Positions 41,545-50,058 of a stretch of 64,000 nucleotides of DNA are shown here, piece after piece; position 1 is the stretch's first letter, and each line of letters starts with the position of its first letter. The notes beneath the pieces are model-generated. The model saw only the letters and a program-made list of their open reading frames with translations. It had not been told where the DNA came from and did no database searches. Source of the DNA: AC-32 sp963765785 (GTDB taxonomy: Bacteria; Actinomycetota; Thermoleophilia; Gaiellales; Gaiellaceae); the NCBI GenBank assembly GCA_963765785.1, contig CAVXXW010000009.1:434001-498000 (forward strand). The letters run 5' to 3'. The position numbers and the translations under genes were made by a program.

Positions 41545-42893
41545 CGCGGCCCGGCCAGATAGAGCGTGCGGGTGCCCGAGCCGAGCACCTCTCGCCGCTC
41601 GACCTCGAACGCCGCCGCCAGCGCACGCTCGAACTCCCCCCGCCCGTAGTCCTCGTGCACCTCCTCGCGCTTTCCCGCCAGCAGCCGCGCGACCATCGGG
41701 TCGTCACGGTCGGCGAACTCGACGACGAGCCGAGCGCCGAGGGAGCGCAACCACGAGACAAGCTCCGCAAAGGGCACGTTGCGCCCGATCGTCAGATGGT
41801 GCACGAGCGCGAGGCAGAGCACCAGGTCCGGCCGACCCCGCTCCTCGAGCCGCCGCCGCTCGGCGCCGCGCCAGCCGCGCGCAGGGGAGGCGTCCGCGAG
41901 GTCGACGACCAGCGGCAGGATCGTCTTCGACCCCTCGGCGTGGAGCGCGCGGTAGAGGTCGCCGACGACGCGCTCGTCGCCGTCCACCGCGAGCACGTAC
42001 TCGGCCTCGACGGCGCGCGAGAAGCGGCCGTCATTCGCACCGAGGTCCCACGCGAGCCGCGCCGAGCCGGCCGCCCGGACGAACCGCTCCTTCCGGTCGG
42101 CGTCCTCGTCGCTGTACGGCGCGATCTCGCGGTAGCCGGTCCACTCGGAGCGGCCGCGCTTCGGCTCCAGGCGCGCGACGAGCTTCCGCAGGCGGCGCAC
42201 GTTCGCCTGGATCAGCTCCTTCTTGAAGCCGGCCGCCTTCAGCTCCGACCGCACGTCGCGCCGCCGGTCGGCGTGCTTCGCCTCGAGCCGGTCGTGCAGG
42301 ACGACGTGCGTCAGCACCCCGCGGCGGAAGCGCGGCAGCAGTGCCTTGGCCTGCGACGGCTCGATGCCCTCGAGGCTCCCGCGCAGCAGCGGCTGCGGCG
42401 CGACGCCGCGGTACGCCTGCAGCATTAGCGGATAGAGGAAGAGCGCGCAGAACTGCCGGTAGCCGGCCCATGGCTCTCCCTCTTGCAGCCGCTCGAACGA
42501 GCCGACGTCGACGAACACCGGCTCGGAGCCCCGCCACTGCACGTTGTACGGCGATCCGTCCTTGAGTACGAAGCCTTCCGAGAGCGCCTCGTCGAGCAGT
42601 CCGAGTTGGAGCAGCGCCGCGTCCTTGAGCATCTCGAACGGCCACTCGTACGGGTACGAGACGAACGGCAGGCGCTCGTGCCGGAGCAGGCCGGGCTCGA
42701 TCTCTTCGGTCGCCACGATGCGGCCGTCCTCGAGCGCCCGTCGGAAGAAGCGCGCGCGCTCGAGCGCCACCCAGTCCTCGCGTGCGCGCGGCGAAAGCTC
42801 GCGCAGCACCTCGCCGTCTGGCGAGTAGACGACCCGGGCCTCCGGGTCGCGGAAAGACGCGGGCTCCGGAGTGCTAGGTCTGGTCGTCGTCAT
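41541..42893 (-). CDS. NoeA-like SAM-dependent methyltransferase
   Basis: A 450-residue protein. The N-terminal 230 residues (SPYNVQWRGSEPVFVDVGSFERL, GEPWAGYRQFCALFLYPLML) and the C-terminal methyltransferase domain with motif I LAWDLGANDGRFSRAV and LVLCLALVHHLTIGRNVPF resemble nodulation protein NoeA-like enzymes. Their known relatives methylate a glycan or fucose residue. It is sandwiched by overlaps between the 51-residue gene and the sulfatase gene, so it probably methylates the same surface polymer. Confidence 0.82.
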   Translation of the reverse strand: MTTTRPSTPEPASFRDPEARVVYSPDGEVLRELSPRAREDWVALERARFFRRALEDGRIVATEEIEPGLLRHERLPFVSYPYEWPFEMLKDAALLQLGLLDEALSEGFVLKDGSPYNVQWRGSEPVFVDVGSFERLQEGEPWAGYRQFCALFLYPLMLQAYRGVAPQPLLRGSLEGIEPSQAKALLPRFRRGVLTHVVLHDRLEAKHADRRRDVRSELKAAGFKKELIQANVRRLRKLVARLEPKRGRSEWTGYREIAPYSDEDADRKERFVRAAGSARLAWDLGANDGRFSRAVEAEYVLAVDGDERVVGDLYRALHAEGSKTILPLVVDLADASPARGWRGAERRRLEERGRPDLVLCLALVHHLTIGRNVPFAELVSWLRSLGARLVVEFADRDDPMVARLLAGKREEVHEDYGRGEFERALAAAFEVERREVLGSGTRTLYLAGPR

Positions 42894-43029
42894 CCCTGCG
42901 GATGCGCAGGGTACGCAGCACGCGGCGCCAGGTCATCTTCGCCGTCACCCCGATGGCCGCGACCCCGCCGAGGACGATCTGGAGCAGCATGCTCCCGGAG
43001 CCGGCATCGAGGTAACCAACTGGTGCCAT
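42874..43029 (-). CDS. 51-residue membrane-associated protein (small gene)
   Basis: A small gene translated MAPVGYLDAGSGSMLLQIVL in its first 20 residues, then one hydrophobic segment (about residues 14-30) and a basic tail ending RIRRDDDDQT. The YLDxGSGSMLLQ motif recurs, to my recollection, in small proteins beside sulfatase-like surface-polymer genes. Its last 20 bases overlap the methyltransferase gene in another frame. TAGAAT at 43039-43044 is a -10 box 9 bases upstream. Function unknown; probably a membrane partner of the two enzymes. Confidence 0.75.
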   Translation of the reverse strand: MAPVGYLDAGSGSMLLQIVLGGVAAIGVTAKMTWRRVLRTLRIRRDDDDQT

Positions 43030-43038
43030 AGCGGTTGC

Positions 43039-43044
43039 ATTCTA
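43039..43044 (-). promoter_or_regulatory. -10 box of the surface-polymer operon
   Basis: TAGAAT ends 9 bases before the ATG of the 51-residue gene. It overlaps the stop codon of the methionine sulfoxide reductase gene upstream. Confidence 0.5.
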
Positions 43045-43512
43045 GTGACTGTCCCCGGCGGGCATGCAATGGCCGCCGATCTGCAGCGCGATGCGCTCCA
43101 GCGCGGCACGGTCGTCCTCGCCGAACGCGGACGGCCGGTCGGAGTCGATGTCGATCTCGCCGACGACGCGTCCCTCGTGGAAGATCGGGACGACGATCTC
43201 GGAGCGGGTGGACGGGAAGCAGGCGAGGTAGCGGGGGTCGGCGTTCACGTCGTCGACGACCTCGGTCGCCGCGCTGGCCGCGGCCGCGCCGCAGACGCCC
43301 TGGCCGACCGGAATCCGCACGTGCTCGGTCGCTTGCGGCCCGCGCCAGGGGCCGAGCACGAGTTCCTCGCCGTCCACGAGGTAGATCCCGACCCACGCGT
43401 AGTGCTCGACCTCTTCCTCCAGCGTGTCGACCACGCGCTGAAGCACGTCGTCGTCCCGGCCGTCGCGGTCGAGGATGCGGTCGACAGCTTCCTCCAGGCC
43501 GGCGAGGCTCAC
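43042..43512 (-). CDS. Free methionine-(R)-sulfoxide reductase, GAF type
   Basis: A 156-residue GAF-domain enzyme with the fRMsr pattern HYAWVGIYLVDGEELVLGPW, HVRIPVGQGVCGAAAAS (C74), DPRYLACFPSTRSEIVVPI (C98) and EIDIDSDRPSAF. It reduces free methionine sulfoxide. Of the three cysteines of the E. coli enzyme, the equivalent just before VRIP is replaced, so the disulfide cycle must use the remaining two. GTG start at 43512 overlaps the stop of the thioesterase gene (GTGA). Confidence 0.85.
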   Translation of the reverse strand: MSLAGLEEAVDRILDRDGRDDDVLQRVVDTLEEEVEHYAWVGIYLVDGEELVLGPWRGPQATEHVRIPVGQGVCGAAAASAATEVVDDVNADPRYLACFPSTRSEIVVPIFHEGRVVGEIDIDSDRPSAFGEDDRAALERIALQIGGHCMPAGDSH

Positions 43513-43967
43513 TGCGCCACGTCCTCGCCTTCGAAGGCGCCGACCCGCTCGCGGTACGAGTCGGGGATCTGACACGCGCGGCGCTCGCCGAGGTCGACGA
43601 GGACGAGCGTTTGCTGCGCCGTCACCATCAGCGCGTCGTGGTCGACGCGGAAGGCCGCGCACTCGTAGGTGACGCTTGTCCGCCCGATCCGAGAGACGCG
43701 GATGAACACCTCGATCAGGTCGTCGAACCGCGCCGGGGCGTGGTACTCGATCGCGTTCGCGCGCATGACGAACTCGTACTCGGTCGGGCGGGTCTCGAGC
43801 ATGTCGAGATGCCGGTGGTACTCGACGCGGGCGCTGTCGAAGTACGGCAGGTAGCGCCCGTAGTAGACGATCCCCTGCGCGTCGGTGTCAGAGAAGCCGA
43901 CCCGCGTCAGCGCGGAATACTTGAACGGCGGCTTGCGGTCAGTGACCCGGCCGAGCTCGAGCGACAT
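43509..43967 (-). CDS. YbgC/4HBT-type acyl-CoA thioesterase
   Basis: A 152-residue hotdog-fold protein with the catalytic signature GFSDTDAQGIVYYGRYLPYF (Asp near the N-terminus), then YEFVMRANAIEYHAPARFDD. It hydrolyses acyl-CoA; chain length is unknown. ATG start with TAGCAT at 43974-43979 six bases upstream. Translationally coupled to the methionine sulfoxide reductase gene. Confidence 0.88.
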   Translation of the reverse strand: MSLELGRVTDRKPPFKYSALTRVGFSDTDAQGIVYYGRYLPYFDSARVEYHRHLDMLETRPTEYEFVMRANAIEYHAPARFDDLIEVFIRVSRIGRTSVTYECAAFRVDHDALMVTAQQTLVLVDLGERRACQIPDSYRERVGAFEGEDVAQ

Positions 43968-43973
43968 GCGGGG

Positions 43974-43979
43974 ATGCTA
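43974..43979 (-). promoter_or_regulatory. -10 box of thioesterase gene
   Basis: TAGCAT ends 6 bases before the ATG. It overlaps the end of the upstream secreted-protein gene. Confidence 0.5.
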
Positions 43980-44663
43980 CGCACCCCGGTTGCCGGAGAC
44001 GCGCGGCGGGAGCGGCGGGAGCCCCTGACGCCCGTGCGGCATGAAGCGCTTCCCGCGCCGCGCCTTCACCACGGCGACGCAGGCGAGCAGGAGCAGCGCG
44101 CCGCCGAGCCCGACGAACGGGAACCAGAGCCAGTGCGCGCTGATCTTCCCGCGCTCTGGAGCAGCGCCGGCCTGCGCCGGCTGCGGGGAGAAGTCGGCGA
44201 CCGACCGCACCTTCGTCTTCTTCGCGTTCACCGGCGCGAGCGTGGCCATCGGCATGAAGCCGTCGAGCAGCCAGCGCTTGCCCGAGGGCTTCAGGTAGAG
44301 GTCGAAGATGATCGGGCCGACATCGAACTTGTTCTTCAGCGTCGGCATCAGCAGGATCTCGATCCCGACCGTCCCGCCGCTGATCCACTTGAGCGACCAG
44401 TGGTGGAAGGTCGTGCCCTTCGCCGGGAACGGGTAGATGGGGATGTCCCCGGTCTGCCACTGCTTCCGCGTCAGCCCGGCGCGCATCTCTGGCGTGACCC
44501 AGTCGTAGGAGCGGGTCACGTCTACGCGCTTGGCGCCGTAGTTGACGACCATGTCGACCGTCTTGTCGATCTCCGCCCGGTCGGCCTTCGTCAGCCGGGT
44601 CGGCGCGGCGTTCGCGGCGCCGGCGACGACGAGTGCCAAGGCGGCCGCGACGAGGACCCTCAT
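43977..44663 (-). CDS. Exported, membrane-anchored protein, MlaC/toluene-tolerance-like
   Basis: A 228-residue protein with a signal peptide (MRVLVAAALALVVAGAANA). A domain of about 130 residues follows (DKTVDMVVNYGAKRVDVTRSYDW, LMPTLKNKFDVGPIIFDLYL, KRWLLDGFMPM), then a C-terminal membrane segment (WLWFPFVGLGGALLLLACVAVV) and a basic tail. The domain has an NTF2/MlaC-like flavour but I cannot assign it. The start at 44663 is chosen for the signal peptide and the -10 box TACGGT (44670-44675) six bases upstream; an in-frame ATG at 44696 is the alternative. Confidence 0.65.
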   Translation of the reverse strand: MRVLVAAALALVVAGAANAAPTRLTKADRAEIDKTVDMVVNYGAKRVDVTRSYDWVTPEMRAGLTRKQWQTGDIPIYPFPAKGTTFHHWSLKWISGGTVGIEILLMPTLKNKFDVGPIIFDLYLKPSGKRWLLDGFMPMATLAPVNAKKTKVRSVADFSPQPAQAGAAPERGKISAHWLWFPFVGLGGALLLLACVAVVKARRGKRFMPHGRQGLPPLPPRVSGNRGA

Positions 44664-44669
44664 GGCCAG

Positions 44670-44675
44670 ACCGTA
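44670..44675 (-). promoter_or_regulatory. -10 box of anchored secreted-protein gene
   Basis: TACGGT ends 6 bases before the ATG at 44663. Confidence 0.45.
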
Positions 44676-44711
44676 GCTCTGCGCCCGATCAGCCATGACG
44701 AACGTTTCCGA

Positions 44712-45689
44712 TCATGCCGATCGGCTGCGCCGAATGGGGCTGACCCGTCCGTCGCGCTCGGCCATCAGCTGCGCACAGATCTCGCACGCCGTCTCGACGA
44801 ACCCGAGCGCGGCCGGCGAGCGGTAGCGGTCGCGGTGCCAGAGCATGCCGATCAGGCGTGGCTGCACTGGCACGTCAGCTCCGAGTTCGACGACGGCGGT
44901 GCGCGGGTCGCTCTCGTCGATCGCGAGGCGAGGGATGATCGCGCTGCCGACGCCGGCGCCGACCAGCGCCTGCACGGTCGCGACGATGTCGGAGCGGAAG
45001 ACGAAGTTCGGCTCGACGCCCTGCGCCCGGAGCTCGGCCTCCACCCGCGGCAGCACGCGGCAGGTCCAGTGGCCGATCAGCGGCTCGCCGGCGATCTGCT
45101 CGAGGCCGGCGGGACCGGCTGCGGCGAGCGGCGAGTCGGCCTGCGTGAGCACCACGTATGGGTCGTCCATCAGCTCGACCGACTCGAACGGGCCGTCGTG
45201 GAGCGGGAAGTCCGCGAAGCTGAGCTCGAGCTCCCCCGCCTCGACAAGCTCGAAGAGGCCGGCGTCGGTCGGCGCCTCGCGAGGCAGCACGCTGACGTCG
45301 GGCCAGTCGCGCGCGTAGCGCGGCAGGAGGCGCGGGATGATTTTCGCGCCGACGCTCTGGTAGATGCCGAGCCGCAGTGAGCCGGCGGAACCGTCGGCGA
45401 GCGCGCCGAGGTCGGCCTCGGCCGCCTTCAGGCGCGCGACGATCGCTCTGGTGTGGCCAAGCAGTACCTCTCCGGCCTCGGTTAGCTCGACCGGTGTGGC
45501 GCCGCGCGAGCGCACGACGAGCTGCTGCCCGACGATCCGTTCGAGGGCCGCGATCTGCTCCGAGATGGCCGACTGCACGTAGCCGAGCCGGGTGGCCGCG
45601 CGCCGGAACGATCCTTCCTCGGCGACGGCGGCGAGCGCAGCCAGATGCCGGATCTCGATGCCGGATGAATGATCGACAGCCACGCTCAT
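44712..45689 (-). CDS. LysR-family transcriptional regulator
   Basis: A 325-residue regulator with the N-terminal winged helix (EIRHLAALAAVAEEGSFRRA, LGYVQSAISEQIAALERIVG) and the two-lobed effector domain (SLRLGIYQSVGAKIIPRLLP, GAGVGSAIIPRLAI). The target cannot be read from the neighbourhood; no divergent gene begins next to it. ATG start, with TACGCT at 45694-45699 close upstream. Confidence 0.92.
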   Translation of the reverse strand: MSVAVDHSSGIEIRHLAALAAVAEEGSFRRAATRLGYVQSAISEQIAALERIVGQQLVVRSRGATPVELTEAGEVLLGHTRAIVARLKAAEADLGALADGSAGSLRLGIYQSVGAKIIPRLLPRYARDWPDVSVLPREAPTDAGLFELVEAGELELSFADFPLHDGPFESVELMDDPYVVLTQADSPLAAAGPAGLEQIAGEPLIGHWTCRVLPRVEAELRAQGVEPNFVFRSDIVATVQALVGAGVGSAIIPRLAIDESDPRTAVVELGADVPVQPRLIGMLWHRDRYRSPAALGFVETACEICAQLMAERDGRVSPIRRSRSA

Positions 45690-45717
45690 CGGCAGCGTAG
45701 CCGTTCGCTTCGCTAGA

Positions 45718-47069
45718 TCAAGGTTCGGCGCGGATGACCGAGAGCACCTCGTCCCGCTTGCGCTCCATCAGCTCCTGTGTGCGCGCTTCGAGGTTCAGCC
45801 GCAGCAGCGGCTCGGTGTTCGACGGACGGACGTTCATATGCCACTCGTCGGCGTCGACGGAGAGGCCGTCGAGGTGGCCGATGCGGCCCTCGGGGCAGAA
45901 GCGCTCCTCGAGCTCGCGCAGCTTCGCGTCGACATCCGCGACCGGCGTGTTCAGCTCGCCGGTGATGAAGTAGCGGTCCCGGAACGGCCGCAGCGCGTCG
46001 GACAGCTTCTGGCCCTTGCGCGAGACGAGGTCGAGCATCAGCAGGAACGGGATCACGCCCGAGTCGGCCTGCGTGAAGTCGCGGAAGTAGTAGTGCCCCG
46101 AGACCTCGCCGGCGAAGGCCGCGTCCTCCTCGCGCATCCGCTGCTTGATGAACGCGTGCCCGACGCGGTTGACGAGCGGGACACCGCCGTCGCGCTCGAT
46201 CGTGTCCCGGACGGCCCAGCTCGCGCGGACGTCGTAGATGATCTTTGCGCCGGGCTCCTTCTCCAGCACCGACTCGGCGAAGAGCGCGGTGGCGAAGTCG
46301 CCGGGGACGAACTCGCCCGAGTCGTCGACGAAGAAGCAGCGGTCGGCGTCGCCGTCGAAGGCCGCCCCGAAGTCGGCGCCCTCCTCGAGCGTCTTGGCCA
46401 CGATGAACTCGCGGTTCTCGGGTAGGAGCGGATTCGGGGCGTGGTTCGGGAAGGTGCCGTCGGGCTCGAAGAAGCTGCGGACGGTCTCGAGCTGCGGCAG
46501 CCGCTCGAGCACCTGCGGCATCATCACGCCGCCCATGCCGTTCGCCGCGTCGATCACGATCTTCAGCGGTTTGATCGCGGACGGGTCGACAAACGAGAGC
46601 ACGCGGTCGACGTACTGCGGCCAGACGTCGTACGGCGCCACCGTCCCGTTCGGACCGGTCGGGGGTCCGTCCCGGACCTGGCCCGGTCGCGAATGTCGGC
46701 GAGCCCTGAGTCGCCGCCGACCGGCAGCGCGCCCTTCCGGACGATCTTCAGGCCCGTGTACTCCTTCGGGTTGTGCGAGGCGGTGACGGCGATGCCGCCG
46801 TCGAGACCGAGCTCGCCGACCGCGAAATAGACCATCTCCGTTCCGACGAGCCCGAGCTCGAGCACCTCCGCGCCGGCCTGCGAGGCGCCGCGGACGACGG
46901 CCTGGGCCATCGCCGGCGACGAGATGCGCATGTCGTGGCCAACCGCGATCCGCTTCGGCTCGAACACCTCGACGAACGCGCGGCCGACCGCCTCGGCGCC
47001 CTCCTCGTCGAGCTCGGCCGGGTAGATACCCCGGATGTCGTACGCCTTGAAGACCTTCGGGTCGAGCAC
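45718..47069 (-). pseudogene. Phosphomannomutase/phosphoglucomutase, split by a one-base frameshift
   Basis: The N-terminal frame (GTG 47069) has KAYDIRGIYPAEL and the phosphoserine loop AVTASHNPKEYTG (S98). The C-terminal frame, entered at about 46660, has NGTVAPYDVWPQYVDRVLSF, the metal loop FDGDADRCFF, the sugar-binding GEVSGHYYFRDF and the phosphate loop RPSNTEPLLRLN. Adding one C to a run of five near 46661-46665 would join them into a normal enzyme of about 450 residues. With all active-site loops intact and the lesion in a homopolymer, a sequencing error is as likely as a real mutation. The enzyme makes sugar 1-phosphates for surface glycans. Confidence 0.85.
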
Positions 47070-47075
47070 AGCAGG

Positions 47076-47081
47076 ATGCTA
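47076..47081 (-). promoter_or_regulatory. -10 box of phosphohexomutase gene
   Basis: TAGCAT ends 6 bases before the GTG at 47069. It faces the divergent box at 47119-47124. Confidence 0.5.
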
Positions 47082-47118
47082 CGAAAACCCGGAAGGAAGC
47101 GGCCTCCTCGGTCGTTTC

Positions 47119-47124
47119 TACACT
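47119..47124 (+). promoter_or_regulatory. -10 box of cyclase/ATPase gene
   Basis: TACACT ends 6 bases before the ATG at 47131. Confidence 0.55.
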
Positions 47125-47130
47125 TCAGGC

Positions 47131-50058
47131 ATGGAACGCAAGCTCGCCACGGTCCTGTTCGTGGACCTCGTCGACTCGACGGGTCTCGTCACCGGCTCCG
47201 ACCCGGAGGTGGTGCGCCGCCGCGTGCAGCGCTATTTCGACCAGGTCTCGCGTTGCGTGACGATGCACGGCGGGATCGTCGAGAAGTTCGCGGGAGACGC
47301 GGTCATGGCCGCGTTCGGCATCCCGCAGGCCCACGAGGACGACGCCGAGCGCGCCGTCCGCGCCGCGCTCGCCATCCGCGACGCCGTGCACGAGCTCGGG
47401 CTGGAGTCGCGCATCGGCGTGGAGTCGGGCGAGGTCGTCGCCGACGACAGCGACTCGACGTTTGCGACGGGCGAGGCCGTCAACGTGGCCGCGCGGCTCG
47501 AGCAGGCCGCGGAGCCAGGCCAGCTGCTGATCGGCCCTGGCGCGCAGCGGCTGACGCTCGGCCGCGTCGAGCTCGAGGACGTTGGCCCCGTCGAGCTGAA
47601 GGGCCTCGACCGGCAGGTCTGGGCGTGGCAGGTGCTCGGCGCGGGCTCGGCGCCGGCGCGGCCGGAGGGACGGCAGGCGCCGCTCGTCGGCCGCGACGCG
47701 GAGCTCGAGCTGCTGCAGAACACCTACGACCGCGCGCTCCGCGACCGGCGCGCGCACCTATTCACGATCTACGGCGAGGCCGGCGTCGGCAAGAGCCGTC
47801 TGGCCAAGGAGTTCTCGAGCGCGCTGGAAGGCGCGACGGTGATCTCCGGACGCAGCCTCCCGTACGGCGAGGGCGTGACCTACTGGCCGCTCGCCGAGAT
47901 GGTCAAGTGCGCGGCCGGCATCGTCGACGACGACCCGCTCGACGTCGCGATCGAGAAGCTTCGCTCGTTCTGCGAGGACGAGGCGGTCGCCGACCTGCTC
48001 GGACTCGCCTCCGGCGTGCTCGAGGCGGTGCAAGCCGAGCGCAGCCAGCAGGAGATCGCCTGGGCCGGCCGCGAATGGGCGCAGCGGCTCGCGCAGGAGC
48101 AGCCGCTCGTCCTGATCTTCGAGGACATCCACTGGGCCGAGGAGCCGCTGCTCGAGCTGATCGAGCACCTCGTGACCTGGGTGCGGGAGGCGCCGCTGCT
48201 CGTCATCTCGCTGGCCCGGCCGGAGCTGCTCGACATCCGCCCTGGCTGGGGCGGCGGCCGCGTGCGCGCGACCTCGATCGAGCTCGAGCCGCTCGGGCCG
48301 ACCGAGAGCGAGGAACTGATGGACGCCCTCGACGGCAGCCTCGGCGAGGCCGAGCGCGCCGAGGTGCTCGCGAAGACCGAGGGCAACCCGCTCTTCCTCG
48401 AGGAGACGGTCCGGATGCTGCAGGAGGACGGCATCGAGCGGATCGGGCGCATCCCGGACACGCTGCAGGCGCTGATCGCGGCGCGCATCGACGGCCTCCC
48501 ACCGGACGCGAAGGCGCTCCTCCAGCGCGCGGCTGTGGTAGGCCGGATCTTCTGGGAGGGCGCGGTCGAGCGGCTTTCGCCCGAGCTCGAGTCGATCGAG
48601 GGCCCGCTCGACGACCTGCGCCTGCGCGAGTTCGTGCTCGACGAGGAGCGCACGTCGATTCGCGGCGAGCGGGCGTACAAGTTCAAGCACGTCCTGATTC
48701 GCGAGGTCGCCTACGCCGGCCTGTCCAAGTCGGCCCGCGCCGAGCACCACGCTCGCTTCGCCGAGTGGCTGAAGGAGCGGGCGGGGGAGGAGCTGCTCGA
48801 GATCCGGGCGTTCCACCTCGAGCGGGCGACGGCGCTGCTCGCCGAGCTGGACGGCACGGCCCCGACCGAGCTGCAGCACGAGGCCGCTGAAGCGCTCACG
48901 GAAGCCGGGATCCGCGCGTTCGCCCGCGATGCAAATCGCACTGCCCGCCACCACCTCGTCCGTGCCGTCGAGCTCGAGCCGACGCTGCGGCGCCGCTACC
49001 TGGCCGCGCGCGCGGCCGCGCGTCTCACCGACCTGCCGGCCGTGTCCCGCGAGATGGAAGAGGTGCTCGCGACGGCGATCCAGGAGGGCGACGGCTCGAC
49101 GCAGGGACGCGCGCTCGTCACGCTCGCCGAGGCGGCGGTCCTCCGCGAGGCCGACGTCGCGGCCGCAGAGGAGATGATCGACAACGCGCTGGCGGTGCTC
49201 GAGCCGGACGACCAGGTCGGGCGGTATCGGGCCTTGCGGGCGCGGGCGACGATCGCCTGGATGCGCGGCGACCTCGCGAAGGAGGAGCAGGTGATGCTCG
49301 AGGCGCTCGAGCTCGCCCGCGCGGCGAAGCGAAAGGATTTCGAGAGCGAGGCGGCCGACGAGCTCGCGAGCGTGTACCTCGCGCGGCTCGAGCTCGACCG
49401 CGCCGCGCCGCTGATCGAGCAGGCGATCCTGCTGGCCGAGGAGAGCGGCGGCGCCGAGGCGCGCGGCCGGGCCCTGCGCTTCGCCGGCCAGCTCCACCTC
49501 CGGCGCCGCGAGCTGGACGACGCACAGGCGGCGTTCGAGGCCGCGCGCGAGCACCTCGCCGAGGCTGGCGCCGCGTGGATGGTGGGCCGCACGCTGAACT
49601 TCGCCGCCTGGACGGCGCGCCACAAGGGCGACCTCGCGCGCGCCGAGCGGCTCTTCCGCGAGTCGATCCGCATCCTCGCTCCGCTCGAGGACCGGGCCAC
49701 GCTGTGCGAGACGCAGCGCAGCCTGGCCGAGCTGTTGATCGAGCTAGGCCGGGTCGACGAGGCGGAGCGCTTCGCGCTCGCCGCGCGCGAGACCGTGGGC
49801 CCGCACGACATCAGCTCGCTCGCGACGACGACGATGGCGCTCGGCAAGGTGCGCGCCGCGCAGGGCCGCGACGAGGAGGCCGAGCAGCTCCTGCGCCAGG
49901 CGTACGAGTCGATTGCCGCGACCGAGCATCGCGCGCACCAGTGCGAGACGCTCGAGGCGCTGACGGCGTTCCTCCGCGACCGCGGCCGCGACGACGAGGC
50001 CGACGAGCTTCAGGTGCGGCGCGAGGAAGTTCTGGCGGAGGCGGCCAGCGCCGCCTGA
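47131..50058 (+). CDS. Class III nucleotide cyclase fused to AAA ATPase and TPR repeats
   Basis: A 975-residue signalling protein. Residues 1-170 form a class III adenylate/guanylate cyclase domain with both metal aspartates (D12 in VLFVDLVDST, D56 in FAGDAVMAAFG) and the transition-state Asn and Arg (N118, R122 in VNVAARLEQ), so it looks catalytically competent. A STAND-type AAA domain follows (PLVGRDAELELL; Walker A GEAGVGKSRL near residue 214; FEDIHWAEEPLLE). The C-terminal 350 residues are TPR-like helical repeats. ATP-driven assembly may switch the cyclase. The last 49 bases overlap an opposite gene. A paralogue with an extra N-terminal domain lies at 56621-60418. Confidence 0.92.
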   Translation: MERKLATVLFVDLVDSTGLVTGSDPEVVRRRVQRYFDQVSRCVTMHGGIVEKFAGDAVMAAFGIPQAHEDDAERAVRAALAIRDAVHELGLESRIGVESGEVVADDSDSTFATGEAVNVAARLEQAAEPGQLLIGPGAQRLTLGRVELEDVGPVELKGLDRQVWAWQVLGAGSAPARPEGRQAPLVGRDAELELLQNTYDRALRDRRAHLFTIYGEAGVGKSRLAKEFSSALEGATVISGRSLPYGEGVTYWPLAEMVKCAAGIVDDDPLDVAIEKLRSFCEDEAVADLLGLASGVLEAVQAERSQQEIAWAGREWAQRLAQEQPLVLIFEDIHWAEEPLLELIEHLVTWVREAPLLVISLARPELLDIRPGWGGGRVRATSIELEPLGPTESEELMDALDGSLGEAERAEVLAKTEGNPLFLEETVRMLQEDGIERIGRIPDTLQALIAARIDGLPPDAKALLQRAAVVGRIFWEGAVERLSPELESIEGPLDDLRLREFVLDEERTSIRGERAYKFKHVLIREVAYAGLSKSARAEHHARFAEWLKERAGEELLEIRAFHLERATALLAELDGTAPTELQHEAAEALTEAGIRAFARDANRTARHHLVRAVELEPTLRRRYLAARAAARLTDLPAVSREMEEVLATAIQEGDGSTQGRALVTLAEAAVLREADVAAAEEMIDNALAVLEPDDQVGRYRALRARATIAWMRGDLAKEEQVMLEALELARAAKRKDFESEAADELASVYLARLELDRAAPLIEQAILLAEESGGAEARGRALRFAGQLHLRRRELDDAQAAFEAAREHLAEAGAAWMVGRTLNFAAWTARHKGDLARAERLFRESIRILAPLEDRATLCETQRSLAELLIELGRVDEAERFALAARETVGPHDISSLATTTMALGKVRAAQGRDEEAEQLLRQAYESIAATEHRAHQCETLEALTAFLRDRGRDDEADELQVRREEVLAEAASAA

